The notes under the pieces are model-generated. The model had not been told where the DNA came from and made no database searches. It saw nothing but the letters and a program-made list of their open reading frames with translations. Positions 12,701-25,146 of a stretch of DNA of 64,000 nt are shown here, piece after piece. A program made the position numbers and the translations under genes. How positions within the stretch are numbered: position 1 is the stretch's first letter; each line of letters starts with the position of its first letter. The DNA comes from Quercus robur (taxonomy: Eukaryota > Streptophyta > Magnoliopsida > Fagales > Fagaceae), in assembly GCF_932294415.1 (NCBI RefSeq), contig NC_065539.1, positions 33,172,001 to 33,236,000 on the forward strand, in the 5' to 3' direction.

Positions 12701-13898
12701 ATTTAACATGATAACAAAGGGTTAAATATTGGTATGATGCAAATCATGCAATAGCTTGGCTGATACGGCATTATACTATGTATTATTATATATTTATAAC
12801 AGTCCCATCACATGCCTTATAAAAGTGTTCCAAGTTTTTATTTATTTTTTTTATTTTAATTCCATTTATATAACACTCTTTTTATTTAAAATAAGTCATT
12901 GCTTGGATGTGCATGTGAAAGAGTTTCAAAAAATTTTGTAGTTATAATTTTATAAAGAATTCAAATTATAAGTTTCTAAAAAAAAAAAAAGAATTCAAAT
13001 TATAATAGTTATTAATATGGATAAAATGTAGGATGTGCTGATATGGTTTTTTTTTTTTTTTTTGGGAGAAAACTTGCTGATATGGTTTTATATATATTTT
13101 TGTGCCTAAGTATTTAAGGCATTTTTTTTTTTTTCCATTTTAACCACTTTTTATTTCCCCCTCTCCTTATTCCAGTTGTCATTTTTTATTATTCTAAATT
13201 TGTATTTTTAAGAAATCAATTTGAACTAAACAATAAGGATAAAACTACTCCACATATTCCTGTATAACAATAAATTTAAAAACATATATTCCTTCTGAAA
13301 AAAAAAAAAAACAATAAGGATAATTTTGAAATTGAATTAATGAAAAGTTGATAATAAAAACTAAAAATTATTGTTCCAATTAATTATAATATTATTATGA
13401 ATGAGTAGAAAAGAAACTTTCATTGCAAATTACAAACACAAAGATTACACAAGGTGAAATGGACCAAATAAATTGAGGCATTGCATTGGGATTGGACCGT
13501 ATGACTACCTACTGATCTATCGAGTTGTGCTGTGCAGATTGCAGAAGGCATGCATCTTATAAGTAAAAGAACACAGGAACTGTGGCCTATCAAACCCTGT
13601 TCCGGTACACACACGCCAGTCTTACCCTGTTCCAGTACAAACAAACCAACGGCTAGGATTTGGAGGATTGAAAAGAAAAGACTGAATAAAAGTGAACATT
13701 AAAGAAGACAAAGTCCGAGCTGTATACGTTTGTGGTGGTATATCTGTTTGCTGCAGTAGTACGTACATGGACCAAAACAGTACACAAACATAACGGTTAG
13801 GAATTGGGGGATTGAGAGACTTTTAACTTTAATTTGGGTGGTGAGAGACTTTGTAGCTCAAATCTTCAAAATATTTCATCTTTTGTTCATTTGTTTTC

Positions 13899-13929
<31 letters not shown>

Positions 13930-14159
13930 CTCAAAGATATACCCATCACATTCACAACTCACAAGACCCCCTCACCCACCACTGAAACAGATATACATAG
14001 CCCAATACTCTTCACATTTAGCTCTTCAGTTCACAGTGCTACTGCTGGGGTATATTTCTAGAACTCACCTTCACTTCTTTTTTTGACTTGATGATGTAAA
14101 AAGCTTGTTCTTTAATTTTGTGATTCTTCATTCTTGTACTGGAAAACTGAGCATAGACC
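12701..14159. other. AT-rich non-coding spacer with (GA)n
   Basis: Contains T-runs (13050-13062, 13123-13134) and a GA microsatellite (13904-13929) in a CT/CA-rich stretch resembling a 5' leader. No protein homology recognised and no gene called. Confidence 0.5.
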
Positions 14160-15495
14160 CGGCCAACCCGGCCCACCCGACCCGACCCGAAGGGTCTTGG
14201 GCGGGTTAAATGGATGCTTGGGTCGGGTTTGGGTCCAATATTCGGGTCTGCCTTAAGTTCAGGTCGGTTTCGGGTCCACCTAACCAGACCGATCTTAAAA
14301 AAAAAAAAAAAAAAAAAAACATAACTAATTATCAGACAAGCGAAACTATGGCTGAGAATAAATTGAATTTGACTAACCCATTGTAAACTATGGTGCTCCC
14401 TCTTTCGTCTATGAATATGTGCTTCTTTTTTTTCTTTTTATTTTTTTTTTTAATTTTTTATTGTAGCATAATTTTCTAATGACAACACTTTCCATCCAAA
14501 TGAAGGTTAAAATGATAATAAAATAATTGGAATTCACAAAAAAGGAATAACTCTATTATCATTGACCCTGCACGGCAGGATAATAAAAAAGGAAAAATAG
14601 GCAGAGTACAATGCAAAATCTAGCCTAACTTCAAGGCAAATAATAAAAAGTTTTAAAAATAAAAAAGGGTTTAGTTTCAGTCCATGATACTAGTCATGCC
14701 TTGTTGTCTTGTTTTGGGGGATTTAAGAAGAGCCACATACATGTGCTTTACATGTCTTACCATAACTGTATGTATTAGATAAGGTTTGCCTTTAATATTT
14801 TCCATAGTGAAAGTCAAAATTATTTTTTTAAATATTTTATTTCGGTCCTAATTATATCAGGGATCCTGTTTCTTATTGGAAAGTATAATTCCAAACTAAG
14901 CCTAGTGTTGATGTAAATAAAAATGGTAAATTTTATTTCTCATTCAATGAGGAGCGGGTCAAGATGTACACAAGGAAAAAAATTGTAAAAGTTTGTTGCC
15001 TAATCAAGAAATCACGACCATTAAGCATATATGACAATAAATAAATTATTGAATTTAATTTTTCACATTAATGTAAATCACTAAATTAGTAAAATAATTT
15101 CAATAAAATATTGCCTAAACAGATATGCATTAACTTGATAAAGAAAAAGGAATTAACATTTATTATCATAAAAAGTGGAGATCCTTCAAATATGGAAGTT
15201 TAAAAATAAAAATAAAATCATGACAACTTTTAAATGGCAAGTTTGAGTAATATGTTAAGTAATTGTTTCCCCATTAATAGCTCATTAAAGTGGTGGCTAT
15301 TTCAATGTTTCTTTAGGCCTTTCACAATTTCACCTTCACAAAATTTGAAAAAAAAAAAAAGAAATACAAACCCAACCCAATACCCGACCTGAGACCCGTA
15401 CTTTTCGAGTTGGGTCGGGTTTCTCCCTGATAAACCCAATTGTTATCGAGTCGGGTTGCGGGTGGCAGTAAAACCGACTTGACCCAACTTGATAT
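14160..15495. repeat. Region bounded by CCCGACCCGA-rich arms
   Basis: A GC-rich arm with repeated cccgaccc / gggtcggg words lies at 14160-14300, and a related arm at about 15365-15490. They are roughly inverted relative to each other, as in a common class of plant non-autonomous repeats. AT-rich sequence lies between. Exact ends and a target duplication were not found. Confidence 0.35.
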
Positions 15496-15499
15496 CTAT

Positions 15500-16320
15500 T
15501 TGGATACCACTTATTTTTTTGAAAATTGAAAACTGAAAATATTGTAGCAAAATAATTTTTAAATGTATGAAGAGTGTCGTGGGACCTATTTTTTTTTAAA
15601 AAAAATTTGTTGAAAAAAGAGATTTGTGAGTCTCATGAACAGTACATAGGACCCATTGGACAGCCACAAAATCCGCTTCTCAACACCAAAAAAAAAATAA
15701 AAAATAAAAAGCCAAACACAAGACACTGGCATTATAAGTTGTATCCAAACGTTGCTTAAGTGTGCGTTTGGATTAGGATGAAAAATTAAAATTATTTTAC
15801 TATTCAGCTTATTTTTGCTACTATTCATGAGCCTCACTGTACTTTTTGGTACTATTCATGGACCCCACTGTACTATTTCAACTAATTTTTACCTTTATCT
15901 ACAGTACTTTCAGTAATAAGTTTTTAGTTTTAGCAAAATAAGCGGTATCCAAATTGTAAGTCTCGTGAACAGTGCACAAAACCCATTGGACAGCCACAAA
16001 ATGCGCTACTCAACACAAAAAAAAAAAAAAAAAAAAAAGCCAGACGCAAGACGCTGGCGTTATAAGCTGTATCCAAACGCTGCTTAAGTGTGCGTTTGGA
16101 TTGGGATGAAAAATTAAAAATTATTTTACTATTCAGCTTATTTTTGCTACTATTCATAGGTCTCACTATACTTTTTGGTACTATTCATAGGTTTCACTAT
16201 ACTTTTTGGTACTATTCATGAACCCCACTGTACTATTTCAACTAATTTTTATCTTTATCTACAGTACTTTCAGTAATAAGTTTTTAGTTTCAACAAAATA
16301 AACGATATCCAAACACATCC
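15500..16320. repeat. Tandem array of hAT-like MITE copies
   Basis: A unit of about 330 bp occurs twice. Each half has 'gtgaacagtrcayaraacccattgg', 'cagccacaaaatscgct' and 'aagtgtgcgtttggat', then 'actattcatgrrcc' repeats and a terminal atccaaa. The second half ends at gatatccaaacacatcct. Mirror-image MITE ends (gcgtttggat / atccaaac) occur at 15764, 15945, 16070, 16092 and 16309. There is no coding sequence. Confidence 0.6.
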
Positions 16321-17124
16321 TAAGACTGTAAACCATATATGAGTGTATGACTAGTTTTTGTTTTTTTGTTTTTTTTTTTTTTTTGGGCTAAGACATGCAT
16401 AGTGAACCAAGAACTCTCTTAGAATAAAACCTTTACCAAAATAAATTTGACATTTTCCTATCTAATAACAATCGAAACAAAACAAGTTAACTTTAAGCAT
16501 GCTTTACCTAATACTATTGATCATATTTCTGTAGTTGTACGATTCACTCATTTTATTGTACTTTATATAATTGATAAATTTCTACTATTTTTTGTTTTTT
16601 GTTTTTATGTGATATAATATTAGGTCACTATGCCATAAGAAATCAAAGAGAAAATGATAATTTATTCTGTATGACTTAGTCCTTTTGTACAAAAAATATC
16701 AATTGTAGGATTTGACATCTTAAAGTATGAATTAAAATGAAATATTTAATGAGTATCATGGGAAGAACACTTTCGATTTACTTTTAGTCTAAACCTTAGA
16801 GGTCAATTATAGTAATTGAAAATTTATAAATTGTGATACGGCCAAACCACAAAAGGATAAATTGTAAGTTCTTGAAATTGAAAATGATTGTATATTTAAA
16901 TTGATTTGTTTTTTTGTTTAATTTTTGATGTGAGATTAATTATATTCATTATTACATTAATTTTAAAATTTTAAAATTTTCTGCTTTTGTAATATAATTG
17001 ATAATAACTTTGATATTTTCCTTGGATATAAGTATTCTTAATGATGCATTTTAGTATTTTACTGTCAAAAGTCAAATGTAAATGGTGCAGCACTTCAAGT
17101 TTAACTAATATGACTTATTGAAGC
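16321..17124. other. AT-rich non-coding spacer
   Basis: No open frame, terminal repeat or RNA gene recognised upstream of the B3 pseudogene. Confidence 0.5.
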
Positions 17125-18430
17125 CGGAGAGACCATGGTAATGCCCCATCCGATCTTATTGGAAAGGACTCGCATTTTTTCAAGATTATTCTCGATGAAA
17201 CTCTTCGTGTTGGAAGGCTTGTAAGAATACTTACATATCCCTCTCCTTTTGATTCAAGAAATCTAATATTAATTAAGAATCATGGACTTGATTGGCTAGC
17301 TAGCTACTAGTTTAATTCTGATTGTACAATGTATATATGATGGTCACCTTGGTATAATTATTTGCGAATCTTGAAAAACATGTGATTTGTGTGTATTTAT
17401 ATTACGATGCTTGTATTGCATTTGCATGTATTATTAACTAGAGATTCTTAATTTGTAGACGATTCCAAAAATGTTTGTAAGGAAATACGGAGAAAATTTG
17501 TCAAGCCCTATATTTCTTAAGCTTCCAAATGATGCAAAATGGAAAGTAGAATTGACAAAATGCAATGATGAGGTTTGGTTACAAAAGGGTTGGAAAGAAT
17601 TTGCCGAGTGTTACTCTCTAAAGCAGGGACACTTTGTAGTTTTCAGATATGAGGGAAATTCTCATTTTCAAGTGCTCATATTTGATGAGACTGCAACGGA
17701 AATAGACTATCATTCCAATAGCTCCCATGGTCATAAGGATGGTAAGTTTGATGAAAAATATGAAGTTCCTAATATGGAAGATAATGATGAGAGTGATAGT
17801 TCTGTTCAAATCTTAGCTAACTTTCCTCTACACCCAAAGCCAAGGGATACATCACTCTTACGGTCTTCCCATGTCGTGGGCGACCTCACATGAAAATGAA
17901 AAGTACTTATACAAGTGCAAGAATTGTGAGCCAGAAATCTAACGTTCGTATAAGGATCCGAAAATTGACTAGGAAAGACAAAGCAAAAGCTCTTAAGAAA
18001 GTAGCAAGTGCCTTCAAATCGAAAAATCCTTATTTCATGGTGGTCACGCAGCCATCTTTCATTCAAGCGTATGACTCGGTAAGCTTTTAATTCAAAGAAT
18101 GCATACTAGAGCAACCTTGTCAAGGTTTTGCTTATATAGGACTAACTTATTAACTTATATAATAATATCTATTTTTTGGAGAGAATACCAGTCCACTTTA
18201 TTAAGAGAAACTATATTCAAAATGGACAATATGTGATGCTTAAAGTTGGTGATCGATCATGGGAGGTGAGGTTTGTGATTTCTGGAAAGGTACAAGGTTC
18301 ATTTTCTGCTGGTTGGGCTGCATTTGCAAAGGAAAATAATCTCCAAGTAGGAGATACTTGTGTCTTCTAGTTGATCAAGAGGGGTGATGTTGTGCTTAAA
18401 GTCTCCATTTTTAGACACTGCCTCAATTAA
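17125..18430 (+). pseudogene. Two-domain B3 (REM-like) transcription factor pseudogene
   Basis: Exon a (up to 17220) encodes HFFKIILDETLRVGRL, the start of a B3 DNA-binding domain, before a gtaaga donor. Exon b starts at 17459 (TIPKMFVRKYG...) and completes the first B3 domain (VWLQKGWKEFAE, GHFVVFRYEGNSHFQVLIFD) with an acidic linker. The frame breaks near 17890. The second B3 domain begins KAKALKKVASAFKSKNPYF, crosses an intron (donor after 18078, acceptor before 18182) and continues RIPVHFIKRNY, GWAAFAKENNLQVGDTCVF. A TAG then stands where family members have Glu (CVFELIK); the codons beyond it stay open to 18430. No ATG is in frame upstream of exon a. B3/REM proteins are plant nuclear DNA-binding factors. 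One frame change, one nonsense codon and no clear start make this a recent pseudogene, unless an exon boundary near 17880 was misread. Confidence 0.8.
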
Positions 18431-18485
18431 GCAGTTCTTATAGCATTGCTTTTTAATTTTCATTTTAAGAACTTATTTATGTTTT

Positions 18486-18487
<2 letters not shown>

Positions 18488-18521
<34 letters not shown>
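18488..18521. repeat. Poly-T run
   Basis: About 34 T residues between the B3 pseudogene and the Copia-1 target site. Confidence 0.9.
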
Positions 18522-18522
<1 letters not shown>

Positions 18523-18543
18523 TTCGGGTAATATTTATGTTGC

Positions 18544-18923
18544 TATTAAATATCTTGTAGATATTTGAGTATTGTAAAGTCTTGTAGATATCTGTGAGTC
18601 TTGTAGCTATCTGTCACAGCATAGAATATCTTGTAGATATTAGTTTAGTTTAGTAATTTTATAATGTAGTTTGTAAATAGAGTGTTAAGCTACATGCCAC
18701 TTGTCATGTTTGTATTGGCTGACTTGGGATTGAATATTGTTGGTCAAATTGGTTACTCTGTTTCCGTTATATATAAAGAAACAGAGTCAGATATTTATAT
18801 ATACAGAATCATTTTCTCAAAGCTCTAGAATGTTCATTCTCTCTCTCTCTGCATGCCTTCACGTCCCTGCATGCTTTCCGCCATTGCTGAACCTTCTTCG
18901 AGCTTGCATTTTTGATTTCAACA
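18544..18923 (+). repeat. Copia-1 5' LTR
   Basis: 380 bp. It starts TATTAAATATC rather than the canonical TG and ends TTTCAACA. It is longer than the 3' LTR because of a small internal duplication of the 'cttgtagatatytgtgag' word. Confidence 0.9.
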
Positions 18924-19399
18924 TGGTATCAAAGCTGAACTAGCTCAGAGAATCGTTCAAGTCTAGTATTCTTTGATTCTTCCTAGTTCAATTTCATTTT
19001 CTTTTTGATTTCTTGGTGCTTCTTTCAGATCAATTAGAAATTTTCTTCATTGTGTTTCTGATTGATTCTTGGACTAAGTTCATCATCTTCTAGATCTTGA
19101 TTTCTTTAGCATATTGAAATCTAGATTCCCCTCTTCATAATTGGAAATTGATTTCTTTCAATCTTAGGGTTTCAATTCCCAATTTGCAGTGAGTTCATCA
19201 AGATTGTAAATTAAATCTTGATTTGATCTGACATTACATTGTATCACATTGTTCATTACTTGTTCCTTGAAGATTTTTCTCTAAAAGGACAATTCTTGAT
19301 TTTTCGTTTGCTAAATCCTGTTTGGGACTCTGAATCTTCAATCAAGTTTCATCTTTTTCTTGATAAACATTGCACTAAGTATGACTGAAAGTACTTCCA

Positions 19400-20220
19400 G
19401 TGCTACTGCTCCAACTTTTCAGCCTTGGGAAAATTCCTTTAGCCCTTATTTTCTATCCGGTGGTGATAATCCTAGTATTTCATTGGTGGTTCAACCTCTC
19501 ACTAAGGAGAATTATAGCACCTGGAGTAGGGCAATCCTCATTTCTCTAGATGCCCAGACCGACTAGGATTCATTGATGGTTCTATTCCCAAACCTTAATC
19601 TGTTGATCATCCCTATTATAGAGCTTGGTGTAAATGTAACAGCACAGTCTTGGCTTGGCTGTTTAATTCTGTCTCCAATGATTTACAACCAAGCATAGTC
19701 TATTTCAAGACTGCCAGAGATGTGTGGATTGACTTACAGTTCATATTTGGACAAGGAAATGGCCCTATGGTCTTTGAGTTGAGAAAGGAGATTAGTTCTT
19801 TGACTTAAGACAATTTAACCATCAATGCATATTACACCAATTTAAGAGACTTTGGGATGAATTTTCCAATTATTGGACATGTACCTATGGTCATCAAGTG
19901 GAGGAGTGTACTATGTCTTTTCTGATGGGGTTGAATGAGACTTATGCAGCTGTTAGAGGACAGATTCTGATTATGGATCCTATGCCTCCCTTGAGCAAGG
20001 TGTTTTCTCTTATACTTCAAGATGAGAAGCAAAGGAAGGTTCGTGCTACCATGAAAATGCAGCTTGACACAGCAGCTGCTTTGGCATCAGCATTAGCAAC
20101 AAAGAATGTCAAGAACTTCAAGAAGGGTAGGCCACAATGTACTCACTATGGTGGAATGGGTCATGTGGTTGACAAATGCTATAAGTTGCATGAATACCCT
20201 CCTGGCTATAAGTTTAAGTC
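19400..20220 (+). pseudogene. Copia-1 gag remnant
   Basis: Fossil gag region: an N-terminal 'LTKENYSTWSRAI' block typical of plant copia gag (UBN2-like) and a CCHC-type zinc knuckle remnant (HYGGMGHVVDKCYKLH). Broken. Confidence 0.8.
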
Positions 20221-20979
20221 CACTAAAGGCTAGGTTGCAGCTATTCTACCACCTTTTGCCAACAATGTAATTGCTCCTGAAGATGATGCAAGTGGAGGAG
20301 AATATCACCAGTTACTTAGTTTGTTAATCTCCAACTGCCATTTTGGTACTCAAGGACCTTCTGAGGGAGCTGCAGATACCCATCAGGTTGCAAATATCAT
20401 CATTCAAACTTCATTTGATCTTCAAGGACATGAGATATTAGGTATATGGTCTGTTCCCTCTCTTGAATATTCAGTTTTTCTTCTTCCATCAGTACTTCTC
20501 ATATTGAGTCCACTGATTGGATTCTTGACAGTGGAGCCACTGATCATATGATTCATTCTTTAGCCTTTTTCACTTCCATTACTTCTACTGTACAAATTTC
20601 TGTTAGACTTCCCAATGGTGACGTGGCAAAAGTTACACATATTGGCACTGTGCAACTATCTTCTACCTTAGTTCTTGACAATGTGCTTTGCATTCCTAGT
20701 TTTTCCTTTAATCTGATTTCCATTATTAGACTGACCCAACATCCTTCTTGTTGTTGCATTTTTCTTTCACAACTCTGTTTCATTCAGGACTTACAGCCCT
20801 GGAAGATGATTGGGTTGGGTAGAAATCAAGGTGGATTATACACATTGCAAAGCAGCTAGCTAGATAGTTTGCCATCATGTGTTTCCAATGCTCTTTCCAA
20901 GCTTTCACCTTTTTTTCCTAATGTAACAGCTACTGTAATAGCTCTTAATTCTTGTGATGTGAATTCTGTTGATACTACT

Positions 20980-21500
20980 AGTCCATGGCATTGTAGATTA
21001 GGTCATCCCTTTGCCAAAAGACTTGATTTGTTGCAATCTGTTGTACCTACCATCATTTCTTGCAATAATAAGAACTTTGATTGTTCTATCTGTCCATTAG
21101 CTAAGCAAAAGAGGTTGTGTTTTCCTATTTCTACTTCTCATTCATTTGCATGTTTTGATTTAATACATGTTGATATCTGGGGCCCTTACTCCACACCTTC
21201 CCTAAATGGTTCTAGGTATTTTCTTACCTTAGTGGATGACTATAGTAGGTGCACTTGGGTGTTTCTAATGAAATACAAGTCAGAGGCTTCATCTTTGATT
21301 CAATCCTTTTATAATCTCATTTTGACTCAATTTAAACTTCCTATAAAGGTCATTAGATCAGATAATGGACCTGAATTTGCTTTGAATTCCTTTTATGATT
21401 CTAAAGGAATTATACACCAATTGTCTTGTGTGGAAACACTTCAACAAAATTCAATTGTTGAGAGGAAACACCAACATCTTCTTACTGTGGCTAGAGCTTT
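20980..21500 (+). pseudogene. Copia-1 integrase remnant
   Basis: Fossil integrase: a GAG-pre-integrase zinc-binding motif (WHCRLGHP ... CSICPLAKQ) followed by the rve core (DLIHVDIWGPYSTPS, SDNGPEF). Confidence 0.85.
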
Positions 21501-22349
21501 GAGATTTCATGCTAATTTACCTCTCAAATTCTAGGATGATTGTGTTCTCACTGCCACTTATTTAATTAATATAACACCTAGTCCACTTCTTCAAAATCTC
21601 ACTCCTTATGAAAAACTATTAAGGCATTCACCTTCCTATGGTCATCTAAGAATTTTTGGTTGTTTGTGTTTTGTTTCAACCTTATCTAGAGATAGGACTA
21701 AGTTTCATGCCAGGGCTAAGCCTTGTATGTTCCTTGGTTATCCTTTTGGCACTAACGGCTATAAAGTTTATGATTTGGTTACTAAAACTTGTTTTGTCTC
21801 TAGAGATGTTGTTTTTAAAGTAAGTATCTTTCCTTTTAAACATTGGTTGCCCAATTCTAAGTCTGTTTCCATTTCTTCCCGCCCCAACATGTTTCCTTCT
21901 CAACCTATCATACCAGATTCCTCTTCTTTTTTTCCCACTGCAGAATTCACTCCCTCTTTCTTCACAGACTTGGCTGTACCTCCTGATGAGTTCCCTGACC
22001 TTGTTCATCCTGATTCTAACCATTCTAATTCTTCTTGTGATGTTCCTCAATTCCAACCTGATGATCAACCTATTAGGCAATCCACTAGAGTTAGGAAACC
22101 TCCTAGTTATCTTCAAGACTACCATTGCAACTTGGCTTTTGCATATGTGTCTGCCTCAGTTTCACTTCCTTAATCAGATGCTTCCACTGCTCTTGGTGAT
22201 ACAGATATTCTTTATCCTCTTGCTTCAACACTTTCCTATGCCAAACTTTCTTCTTCCCATAAATCCTTTGCCTTTGCATTAACCATTGCTAAGGAACCTG
22301 AAACTTATGCTTAAGTTTTGAATGATCCTAAGTGGCTTGATGCCATGAA

Positions 22350-23090
22350 GGCTGAAATTGATGCACTTCAAGCTAACCATACTTGGGTTATATGCAAGCT
22401 TCCTCCTGGTAAGGTACCAATTAGGTCTAAATGGGTTTATAAAATCAAGTTGAAGGTTGATGGTTCTGTTGAGAGGTATAAGGCTAGGTTAGTGGCCAAA
22501 GGTTTTACACAAACTGAAGGTATAGACTTTTATGAGACTTTTTCTCTTGTGGTTAAGTTTGTTACTGTCAAAACTCTTTTGGCTCTTGCTGCTATTCATG
22601 GTTGGCATTTAACTCAGTTAGATGTCAACAATGCTTTCTTGCATGGGGACTTACATGAAGAGGTTTACTTGCTCCCTCCACCTGAGTTTGGCAGCAAGGG
22701 GGAGGTTTGTAGACTAACAAAGTCCCTTTATGGGCTTAAACAGGCAAGCAAACAATGGTTTGTAAAGTTATCCTCTACAATTGTGGATCAAGGCTTTGTA
22801 CAATCAAAGGTAGACTATTCTGTTTTTACCAGGATTAAGGGAGGTTCTATGATCATCATACTTGTTTATGTTGATGATATTCTTATTGCTAGTAATGATG
22901 TGGATGCTATGAATGTGTTTAAGCAATTTTTGGACAACAAGTTCAAGCTCAAAGATTTGGGAACCTTGAAGTATTTCCTAGGCCTTGAGGTAGCAAGAAC
23001 TGCCAATGGAATCTCATTATGTCAGAGAAAATACACTCTTGAGCTTCTATCTGATGCTGGTATGTTAGCTTGTAAGCCAACAAACATTCC
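22350..23090 (+). pseudogene. Copia-1 reverse transcriptase remnant
   Basis: Fossil RVT_2-type [34 protein letters not shown] and the catalytic YVDDILIA motif. This is the best-preserved domain of the element. Confidence 0.9.
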
Positions 23091-23349
23091 TATGGATCAA
23101 TCAGCTAAATTCAGTAGTTCAGTTGGTTAATAGGAAGACTTTTGTATTTGACATTAACTAGGCCTAACATTTGTTATTCAGTCCACAAGTTAAGTCAATT
23201 CATGAGTTCACCTAGAGTACCTCACCTTCAAGCTGCTTACAAAATCCTCAAGTACTTGAAGAAAACACCAGGTCAAGGCTTGTTCCTATCTGCAAGATCA
23301 GAATTGCAATTGAAGTCCTATTGAGATGCTAACTGGGTAGCCTATCCTG

Positions 23350-23780
23350 ATACCAGAAGGTTGATCACAGGGTTTTGTGTGTTTTTAGGAGATTCACTAA
23401 TCTCTTGGAAGAGTAAAAAGCAGCAGGTGGTGTCCAGATCCTCTGCTGAGTCAGAGTATAGATCAATGGCAACAGTCACTAGTGAGGTGGTTTGGCTCAT
23501 TACTTTGCTCAAAACTTTTGGCTTAAATCATTCTCAACCTGCTTCCCTTTATTGTGATAGTAAAGCAGCCCTCTATATAGCTGCTAATCCTGTGTATCAT
23601 GAATGAACAAAACATATTGAAATAGATTGCCATTTCATTCGAGAAAAGATTGAAGATGGGGTTATTAAAACATTTCATATTCCTACACGGCACCAGATTG
23701 CTGATTTCTTTACCAAAGCTCTTGGGCAGAAGCAGTTTCATCACTACTTGCTTTCCAAGATGAACTTTATTAACATATAC
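23350..23780 (+). pseudogene. Copia-1 RNase H remnant
   Basis: Copia-type RNase H1 with SWKSKKQQVVSRSSAESEY and YCDSKAAL, ending near the purine tract. Confidence 0.85.
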
Positions 23781-23799
23781 GGTTCATCTTGAGGGGGAG

Positions 23800-24152
23800 T
23801 ATTAAATATCTTGTAGATATTTGTGAGTCTTGTAGCTATCTGTCACAGCATAGAATATCTTGTAGATATTAGTTTAGTTTAGTAGTTTTATGTTTTAGTT
23901 TGTAAATAGAGTGTTAAGCTACATGCCACTTGTCATGTTTGTATTGGCTGACTTGGGATTGAATATTGTTGGTCAAATTGGTTACTCTGTTTCTGTTATA
24001 TATAAAGAAATAGAGTCAAATATTTATATATACAAAATCATTTTCTCAAAGCTCCAGAATGTTCATTCTCTCTCTCTCTGCGTGCCTTCACGTCTCTGCA
24101 TGCTTTTCGCCATTGCTGAACCTTCGTCGAGCTTGCATTTTTTATTTCAACA
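23800..24152 (+). repeat. Copia-1 3' LTR
   Basis: 353 bp, also starting TATTAAATATC directly after the gagggggag tract and ending TTTCAACA, followed by the GTTGC target duplicate. Confidence 0.9.
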
Positions 24153-24157
24153 GTTGC

Positions 24158-24732
24158 AGTTCTTAAATTGTTGTATCCAGATTCCAAACCCTGGCCTAGG
24201 ACATTTGACTTCTAATTTTCTATCAAATACTTGGTTGAACTATTATTTCCCATTAAACAAAATGTATGTTAGACATAGATGCATGAATATTAAAAATTAT
24301 GTATTTATTCAAATATTTATATCATTTAACAAACATAATCTATGTCTTTACTCATTAGGGTTTATAAATAAATAAATGTCTTTACTCATTAGGATTATAG
24401 TATTATTAATTTTATTTAATTATAATAGATGTGTCATGTCATTGGTTTAACCAATGGTTGTATTATTAATTTGATGAGCTCACCATCATCTTTTCAGTTC
24501 ACTTACAAAAAATTTTGGTTTAAACACTCGTTATTTGTTGTGTAATCCACCATTCGGCTTGTACACTGACAGATTTGTTAAAAGCAACTTCTTTCTGTTT
24601 GCTAGAAGTCTAATAAAAGAAACTCCAAACTTACTCTAAATGAGTATAATTTCTAATAAAATCACTAGGACCCATAAAAGATTTATAGCTAAAAGATAGA
24701 GGAGAATCAAAATAGCACGTCAATATCCTATG
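24158..24732. other. Non-coding spacer after Copia-1
   Basis: AT-rich. Contains a short direct repeat (aaatgtctttactcattagg, about 24338-24396). No gene recognised. Confidence 0.5.
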
Positions 24733-24740
24733 TTTGTTCC

Positions 24741-25138
24741 GAAACAAAGTTTCTCTCCAAACTAATTTGGAGAGAAACCCTTCAAACTTATCATATCTCT
24801 TTTTCGAGTGTGAATTTTGAAAATCTAACCGTTGAATTTCATGTTCATTATATTTTTAACATGCATCTCAAATTCCATTCAAATCGGATGTTATATAATA
24901 TTCAATTAATAAACTTATTTTTTATACATAATTTTAGAACACAAAAACTTGAAATTTTAACATTTGTTTGATGACATAATAATTGATTTTTTATTTTCTT
25001 GAAATTATGCAAGCACGAAAGATATAATAAGAATATGCAATCCAACGGTTAGATTTTCAAAATTCACACTCAATATAAAAATATATGATAAGTTTGAAAG
25101 ATTTCTCTTCAAACTAGTTTGGAGAGAAACTTTGTTTA
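24741..25138. mobile_element. Long-TIR MITE with 8-bp target duplication
   Basis: Inverted arms of about 100 bp: GAAACAAAGTTTCTCTCC at the left and the complement of TAAACAAAGTTTCTCTCC at the right. The arms continue through 'cttatcatat' and 'ttttgaaaatctaaccgttg'. TTTGTTCC occurs on both sides (24733-24740 and 25139-25146). An 8-bp duplication suits hAT; arms this long also suit Mutator-like MITEs. Confidence 0.8.
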
Positions 25139-25146
25139 TTTGTTCC

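Larger units (their letters stand above)
18544..24152 (+). mobile_element. Copia-1, Ty1/copia LTR retrotransposon
   Basis: Structurally complete: LTRs at both ends, a primer-binding site TGGTATCAAAGC at 18924, a purine tract gagggggag just before the 3' LTR, and a 5-bp target duplication GTTGC (18539-18543 and 24153-24157). Domain order gag, protease, integrase, RT, RNase H identifies Ty1/copia. The LTRs differ at roughly 15 of 350 sites by eye, about 4-5%, so it is old rather than current. The coding part is broken by about half a dozen or more interruptions. It landed 113 bp past the B3 pseudogene. Confidence 0.93.

Noticed and set aside
13420-13644. Minus-strand 74-codon Cys-rich frame
   Set aside because: No recognisable fold, no promoter, and surrounded by AT-rich spacer; could be chance.
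21682-22125. Antisense open frame opposite Copia-1
   Set aside because: A shadow of the sense-strand coding region with no homology of its own.
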